A stretch of 64,000 bases of DNA from Stutzerimonas stutzeri (GTDB lineage Bacteria > Pseudomonadota > Gammaproteobacteria > Pseudomonadales > Pseudomonadaceae). The position numbers and the translations under genes are program-made. Positions 59,268 through 64,000 of this stretch are shown here, one piece after another. Every line of letters starts with the position of its first letter. The stretch's first letter is position 1. Below the pieces are notes generated by a model, which was not told the DNA's origin, did not search any database, and worked only from the letters and a program-made list of their open reading frames with translations. The stretch is taken from assembly GCF_024448955.1 (NCBI RefSeq), contig NZ_JAMOIH010000013.1, forward strand, positions 1 through 64,000, written 5' to 3'.

Positions 59268-59496
59268 AGCCTACGCCGCTTCGCTTAAGGCCTGCTAGGA
59301 CAAGGGTTTTACGCCTACTAACCGAACTCATTCGAAGGGGTTGGCGACTGCCGCTTGTCGTCTTCGCGCGTTTTCGCCACCGATACCGCGGAATTGTTTT
59401 CTGTCTTCATCCGTCCATTTTTCAGGACGTCGGCCCCAGCTGCCCGTGATTCAGCTCGTACGTCTACTCAATACAAGCCGTAAAAACGGAGGCTTC

Positions 59497-60672
59497 ATGG
59501 ACAATTTATCCGGCATTCTCGATAACAAGGGCACGCCGCTCGAAAAGCAGAAGTTCACCTGGAAGGAGATGGCTGGCAAGCCGATCAGCAAGCTCGACGA
59601 CGATGCCTTCACCCGTGTGCGGATCATTCTGATGAACGGCGTCGAAATCGATGCGCTGCGTCTCAAGCATGGTATTGCCCGCATCACCGGCCAATTGCGC
59701 GGCCCGCTCGCCGAGATCCGGCGCGTCGAACAGCATCAGGCAACCATGATCAACTGGCTGATTTCAGCCGACCACTCGCCGCTGGAAACCACCGTCGCCT
59801 ACGAGCAGGTCGCCATCGAGGTGACCGCCGCAGTCGCCCAGACCGAGCCCGACCCTTATCAGGCGCAGACCTATCGCTTCGGCCTGCTGGAAGATTTCGA
59901 TCACCTGTATCGCTACTCGGCGATGCTCGACCGCCTCGAAGGTAAGGATGCCAACAACATCCTGCAGGGCTACACCGACATCGTGCCGGGGCGGCAAACG
60001 TCCGAGCACCATCGTCATCCCCTGAACGATTTGCGCGACAGCTACGAAAAAGAGCAGGCGGCGCTGATTACCAAGATTCACTGCGCACTGATCACCGCAG
60101 CCGAATTCCAGACCCACGATTACTACATGAACATAGGCCCGCTGTTCGCCGATCCGTTGGCGCGTCAGCTGTATGCCGAAATTGCCTCGGTGGAAGAACA
60201 GCACGTGACCCAGTACGGCTCGTTGGCCGATCCGCAGGAATCCTTCATGGAAAAGTGGTTGGTGCACGAGGCGATGGAAGTCTACGCCTACGCCAGCTGC
60301 GCCGAGCAGGAAACCAATCCGCGCATCAAGGACATGTGGGAGCGTTTCCTCGATTACGAGTTGGGCCATCTGAACATCGCCTGCGAGCACTTCAAGAACA
60401 TCGAACGCCGTGACCCGGCGGAAATTCTCGGAGGTTCGTTGCCTAAAATGATTGAGTTCAAGAGCCAGCGCGAATTTGTCCGTCAGGTCCTCGCTGCCGA
60501 GGTCAATCTGCGAACCAGCGGCACCCAGTACGTCGACAAGAGCGAAGAACCGCAGAACTCGTTGGATTACCGCAACCAGCTCAACTCTGAGGGCATCGCG
60601 TCGAACATCGTGTCGGCCGGTTATCAATGGGCGCCGGGTGGTGAACTCATGCGCGGGCGCAAGGCTTCTTGA
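59497..60672 (+). CDS. Ferritin-like domain protein (large)
   Basis: 391 residues, cytoplasmic, highly helical. Candidate di-iron ligands occur in EIRRVEQHQATM, IASVEEQHVTQYG and DYELGHLNIACEHF, typical of E-x-x-H ferritin-like four-helix bundles, perhaps in two units. Oxidase or catalase-like function cannot be told from sequence. ATG 59497 with a strong GGAGG. It is 11 bp upstream of a second ferritin-like gene, a pair that may form one complex. Confidence 0.68.
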   Translation: MDNLSGILDNKGTPLEKQKFTWKEMAGKPISKLDDDAFTRVRIILMNGVEIDALRLKHGIARITGQLRGPLAEIRRVEQHQATMINWLISADHSPLETTVAYEQVAIEVTAAVAQTEPDPYQAQTYRFGLLEDFDHLYRYSAMLDRLEGKDANNILQGYTDIVPGRQTSEHHRHPLNDLRDSYEKEQAALITKIHCALITAAEFQTHDYYMNIGPLFADPLARQLYAEIASVEEQHVTQYGSLADPQESFMEKWLVHEAMEVYAYASCAEQETNPRIKDMWERFLDYELGHLNIACEHFKNIERRDPAEILGGSLPKMIEFKSQREFVRQVLAAEVNLRTSGTQYVDKSEEPQNSLDYRNQLNSEGIASNIVSAGYQWAPGGELMRGRKAS

Positions 60673-60683
60673 GGAGAACGAAC

Positions 60684-61406
60684 ATGGCAACTGCTGCGAA
60701 ATTAGGTACCAACTTCACCGGGGTGCAGATGTCCCCGAAGGACACCAAGAGCCTGCTCGAGGCGGTTGAGCAGATCAAACCAGACGTTCCGGGTGACTCC
60801 AAAGGCATCATGCTCGAGCGCGTAAAGCGCGCCGAAGAAGCCGACCGTATCGGTTCGGTGCCAGTCCCCGGTTCGGCCAAGGGCATGCTCAAGTCCACCT
60901 TTGACATGGCACTGGGCAAGAGCCCGGAACTGCTGGTCGACAAGCTTGGCGAGCGGCTGGCATTCGAGCGCAGCGGCGTGCGTCTGTATGACGCGATGAT
61001 CGCCAAAGCCAAAGCGCTGGGCACGGCAGAGTCGGACCTGATCCAGGTGCTGCAGCACATTCGTGACGAAGAGTTCGAGCACATGAACATGGTCGCCGAG
61101 GCGATCGAGACGCTGGGCGCCGACCCGACGGCGCAGACGCCTTGCGCCGATGTCGCTGCGGTGAAGTCCATGGGCGTCATGCAGGTGCTTACCGATCCGC
61201 GCACCAATCTCGCCCAAGGCATGGGCGCGTTGCTCACCATCGAACTCGAAGACAACGCCGCCTGGGAGCTGCTCATCGAACTGGCCGAAGCAGGCGGCCA
61301 TCCGAACATCGCCAAAGGCTTTAAAAAGGCGAAGGACCAAGAGGATGACCATCTGGTCAAGATCAAGACCCTGATCCGTCGGGATTTGATAGGCCAGATT
61401 AAATAG
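60684..61406 (+). CDS. Ferritin-like domain protein (small)
   Basis: 240 residues. ERLAFERSGVRLYDAM, IRDEEFEHMNMVAEAIETLG and KDQEDDHLVKIKTL carry the E-x6-Y and E-E-x-x-H patterns of a ferritin-like bundle, related to YciF/DUF892-type stress proteins at a distance. GxLxTIELEDNAAWELLIELA gives a second helical pair. ATG 60684 with GAGGAG. Cotranscribed with the previous gene and followed by a terminator. Confidence 0.68.
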   Translation: MATAAKLGTNFTGVQMSPKDTKSLLEAVEQIKPDVPGDSKGIMLERVKRAEEADRIGSVPVPGSAKGMLKSTFDMALGKSPELLVDKLGERLAFERSGVRLYDAMIAKAKALGTAESDLIQVLQHIRDEEFEHMNMVAEAIETLGADPTAQTPCADVAAVKSMGVMQVLTDPRTNLAQGMGALLTIELEDNAAWELLIELAEAGGHPNIAKGFKKAKDQEDDHLVKIKTLIRRDLIGQIK

Positions 61407-61429
61407 ACAGCGCGTGCGCTTGAAACTTG

Positions 61430-61456
61430 GCGCGCCTCTTGGGCGCGTCTTTTTTA
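61430..61456 (+). terminator. Terminator after the ferritin-like pair
   Basis: Stem CGCGCC / GGCGCG with a short loop followed by TCTTTTTTAT, between the convergent ferritin-like pair and cysA. Confidence 0.8.
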
Positions 61457-61480
61457 TGCGCGAATTCTTTCTGCACGGAA

Positions 61481-62464
<984 letters not shown>

Positions 62465-62466
62465 GG

Positions 62467-63345
62467 CTATTCCTCGCCAGCGTTGGCTTTGAGGCGTTGA
62501 AGACGGGACTCGCTCCACTGCTTGAGCAGCAGGATCAGCAGCGCCAGCAACAACAGCAGGCTGGCCACGCTGAAGGCGGCGACGTGGTTGTATTCGTTGT
62601 AGAGAATCTCGACGTGCAGCGGCAGGGTGTTGGTGTAGCCGCGAATATGCCCGGACACCACCGATACTGCGCCGAATTCGCCCATCGCCCGCGCGGTGCA
62701 GAGCACCACGCCGTAGATCAGGCCCCAGCGAATATTGGGCAAGGTCACGTGCCAGAACATCTGCCAGCCGTTGGCGCCGAGCAGACGCGCCGCTTCTTCC
62801 TCCTGCGTGCCCTGTTCCTGCATCAGCGGAATCAGCTCGCGAGCGACGAAGGGCACGGTGACGAACACCGTGGCCAGCACGATGCCGGGCAGGGCGAAGA
62901 TGATCTGAATGTCGCGGTCGGCCAGCCATTCGCCGAAGAAGCCCTGGGCGCCGAACAGCAGCACGTAGATCAGCCCGGCAATCACCGGTGAGACCGAGAA
63001 AGGCAGGTCGATCAGCGTTACCAGCAGGCTCTTGCCAGTGAATTCGTACTTGCTCACGCACCAGGCCGCGGCCACGCCGAACACCAGATTGAGCGGCACC
63101 GAAATGCCAACCGCGAGCAGCGTGAGTTTCAGCGCGGCGAGGGCGTCCGTTTCGAAAATCGAGCCAAAGAAGGTACCCAGGCCGAGCTTCAACGCTTCAC
63201 TCAGCACCACCAGCAGCGGCAAAAGCAAAAACAGCGCAAAGGTCAGCCAAGCGGCGATGATCAGCAGGCGCCGCGCCAGCGGGTTGCCCTGGCGTGTTTT
63301 GGCGGCCAGCGGGGCGGACAGGGTCGTGGTGGTCATCTCAGCCAT
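62467..63345 (-). CDS. cysW: Sulfate/thiosulfate ABC transporter permease CysW
   Basis: 292-residue inner-membrane permease. Conserved [23 protein letters not shown], the EAA loop [25 protein letters not shown], and [15 protein letters not shown] are typical of CysW. ATG 63345 overlaps the cysT stop by eight bases. Confidence 0.95.
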   Translation of the reverse strand: MAEMTTTTLSAPLAAKTRQGNPLARRLLIIAAWLTFALFLLLPLLVVLSEALKLGLGTFFGSIFETDALAALKLTLLAVGISVPLNLVFGVAAAWCVSKYEFTGKSLLVTLIDLPFSVSPVIAGLIYVLLFGAQGFFGEWLADRDIQIIFALPGIVLATVFVTVPFVARELIPLMQEQGTQEEEAARLLGANGWQMFWHVTLPNIRWGLIYGVVLCTARAMGEFGAVSVVSGHIRGYTNTLPLHVEILYNEYNHVAAFSVASLLLLLALLILLLKQWSESRLQRLKANAGEE

Positions 63346-64000
63346 GAGAAATCCTCCGTTGCAGCAGATTGATCGCCAACAGCAGAACGAAGGACACCAG
63401 CAGCATCAGCACGCCGATGGCCGTGGCGCCGTGGTAGTCGTACTGGTCGAGCTTGACCATGATCAGCAGCGGCAGGATCTCGGTTTTCATCGGCATGTTG
63501 CCGGCGATGAAGATCACCGAGCCGTACTCGCCGACGCCGCGGGCAAAGGCCAGAGAAAACCCCGTCAGCCAGGCTGGCAACAGTGCCGGCAACAGCACGT
63601 GACGGGCGATCTGCAGCGGCTTGGCGCCCAGGCACGCGGCGGCTTCCTCGACTTCACGCGGGATGTCGGCGAGCACCGGCTGCAGGGTGCGAACCACGAA
63701 CGGCAGGGTGACGAAGGTCAGCGCCAACGTGATGCCGATGGGCGTGTAGGCGATCTTGAAACCCAGCTCGGCGGCCAGCCGGCCAATCAACCCGTTCGGT
63801 GCATAAAGCGCGGTAAGGGCGATGCCGGCCACGGCGGTGGGCAGTGCGAAGGGCAGGTCGATCATCGCCTCGATGATCTTGCGGCCGGGGAAGCGATAAC
63901 GCACCAGCACCCAGGCCAGCAGCGAGCCGATCACACCATTGATCAGCGCGGCGATGAAGGCGGTCGTGAAGCTCAGCTTCAGCGCGGCGACCACGCGCGG
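63338..64000 (-). CDS. cysT: Sulfate/thiosulfate ABC transporter permease CysT (5' end outside window)
   Basis: C-terminal ~220 residues of the first permease of the sulfate importer. [23 protein letters not shown], the EAA loop [28 protein letters not shown] and [16 protein letters not shown] identify it. The frame is open to the window edge; the N-terminal ~50 residues and the start lie beyond it. A binding protein gene (sbp) probably precedes it outside the window. Confidence 0.93.
   Translation of the reverse strand, partial: PRVVAALKLSFTTAFIAALINGVIGSLLAWVLVRYRFPGRKIIEAMIDLPFALPTAVAGIALTALYAPNGLIGRLAAELGFKIAYTPIGITLALTFVTLPFVVRTLQPVLADIPREVEEAAACLGAKPLQIARHVLLPALLPAWLTGFSLAFARGVGEYGSVIFIAGNMPMKTEILPLLIMVKLDQYDYHGATAIGVLMLLVSFVLLLAINLLQRRISHG

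Overview
The window is a high-GC gammaproteobacterial chromosome segment. Protein sequences and gene order point to Pseudomonas sensu lato, most likely the Stutzerimonas (P. stutzeri) group. The order gmhB-glyS-glyQ-tag-lpxL-pilZ ... trkA-rsmB-fmt-def-tsaP-dprA-tsaC-qor-hemF-aroE ... trpA-trpB/trpI is the order I know from the origin-proximal region of Pseudomonas chromosomes, here interrupted by several accessory inserts. The species is inference from recalled synteny; no search was run.

Layout. 1-7.1 kb: the 3' end of ahpF, then plsC, gmhB, glyS and glyQ on the minus strand, and tag, an lpxL-type acyltransferase and a PilZ protein on the plus strand. 7.2-10.5 kb: a complete ehuABCD-type ectoine/hydroxyectoine uptake operon placed next to trkA. 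10.9-21.3 kb: housekeeping block (trkA, rsmB, fmt, def; tsaP, dprA, tsaC; qor; hemF, aroE). 21.5-27.2 kb: envelope and stress genes (pbpG, an ElaB/YqjD-like protein, a DUF2934 protein) and a 689-residue GH13 enzyme resembling trehalose synthase. 27.4-35.2 kb: the main accessory region. It holds a frameshifted DUF421 gene, a NERD-UvrD helicase, two strikingly AT-rich genes of unknown function, and a PAAR / DUF6402 / small membrane protein cassette. 35.6-45 kb: NAD-precursor salvage (pnuC and a NadR-type kinase), a DUF945 protein, a secreted 5'-nucleotidase, stress genes, a YghU-type GST and a REP-associated tyrosine transposase (RAYT). 45-48.2 kb: trpBA with the divergent regulator trpI. 48.3-55.5 kb: galE and a coupled operon of glycosyltransferase, UDP-galactopyranose mutase, GH1-like glycosidase, ABC exporter and KTSC protein, probably making or exporting a galactofuranose-containing glycan. 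55.8-61.4 kb: dodecin, a flavin monooxygenase, two paralogous lipoproteins, a lipoprotein metallopeptidase and a pair of ferritin-like proteins. 61.5-64 kb: cysA, cysW and part of cysT for sulfate uptake.

Several palindromic repeat families fill the intergenic gaps. The commonest has core GGTGGGCTGAAGCCCACC and flanks the RAYT gene on both sides, so that gene is its likely mobiliser. Three places carry a decayed fragment of a neighbouring gene (qor 3' end, helicase 5' end, a putative immunity gene). Each lies at an accessory junction and looks like a recombination scar. The most system-like unknown is the NERD helicase followed by two translationally coupled AT-rich genes (28.3-33.0 kb), a candidate anti-mobile-element locus.
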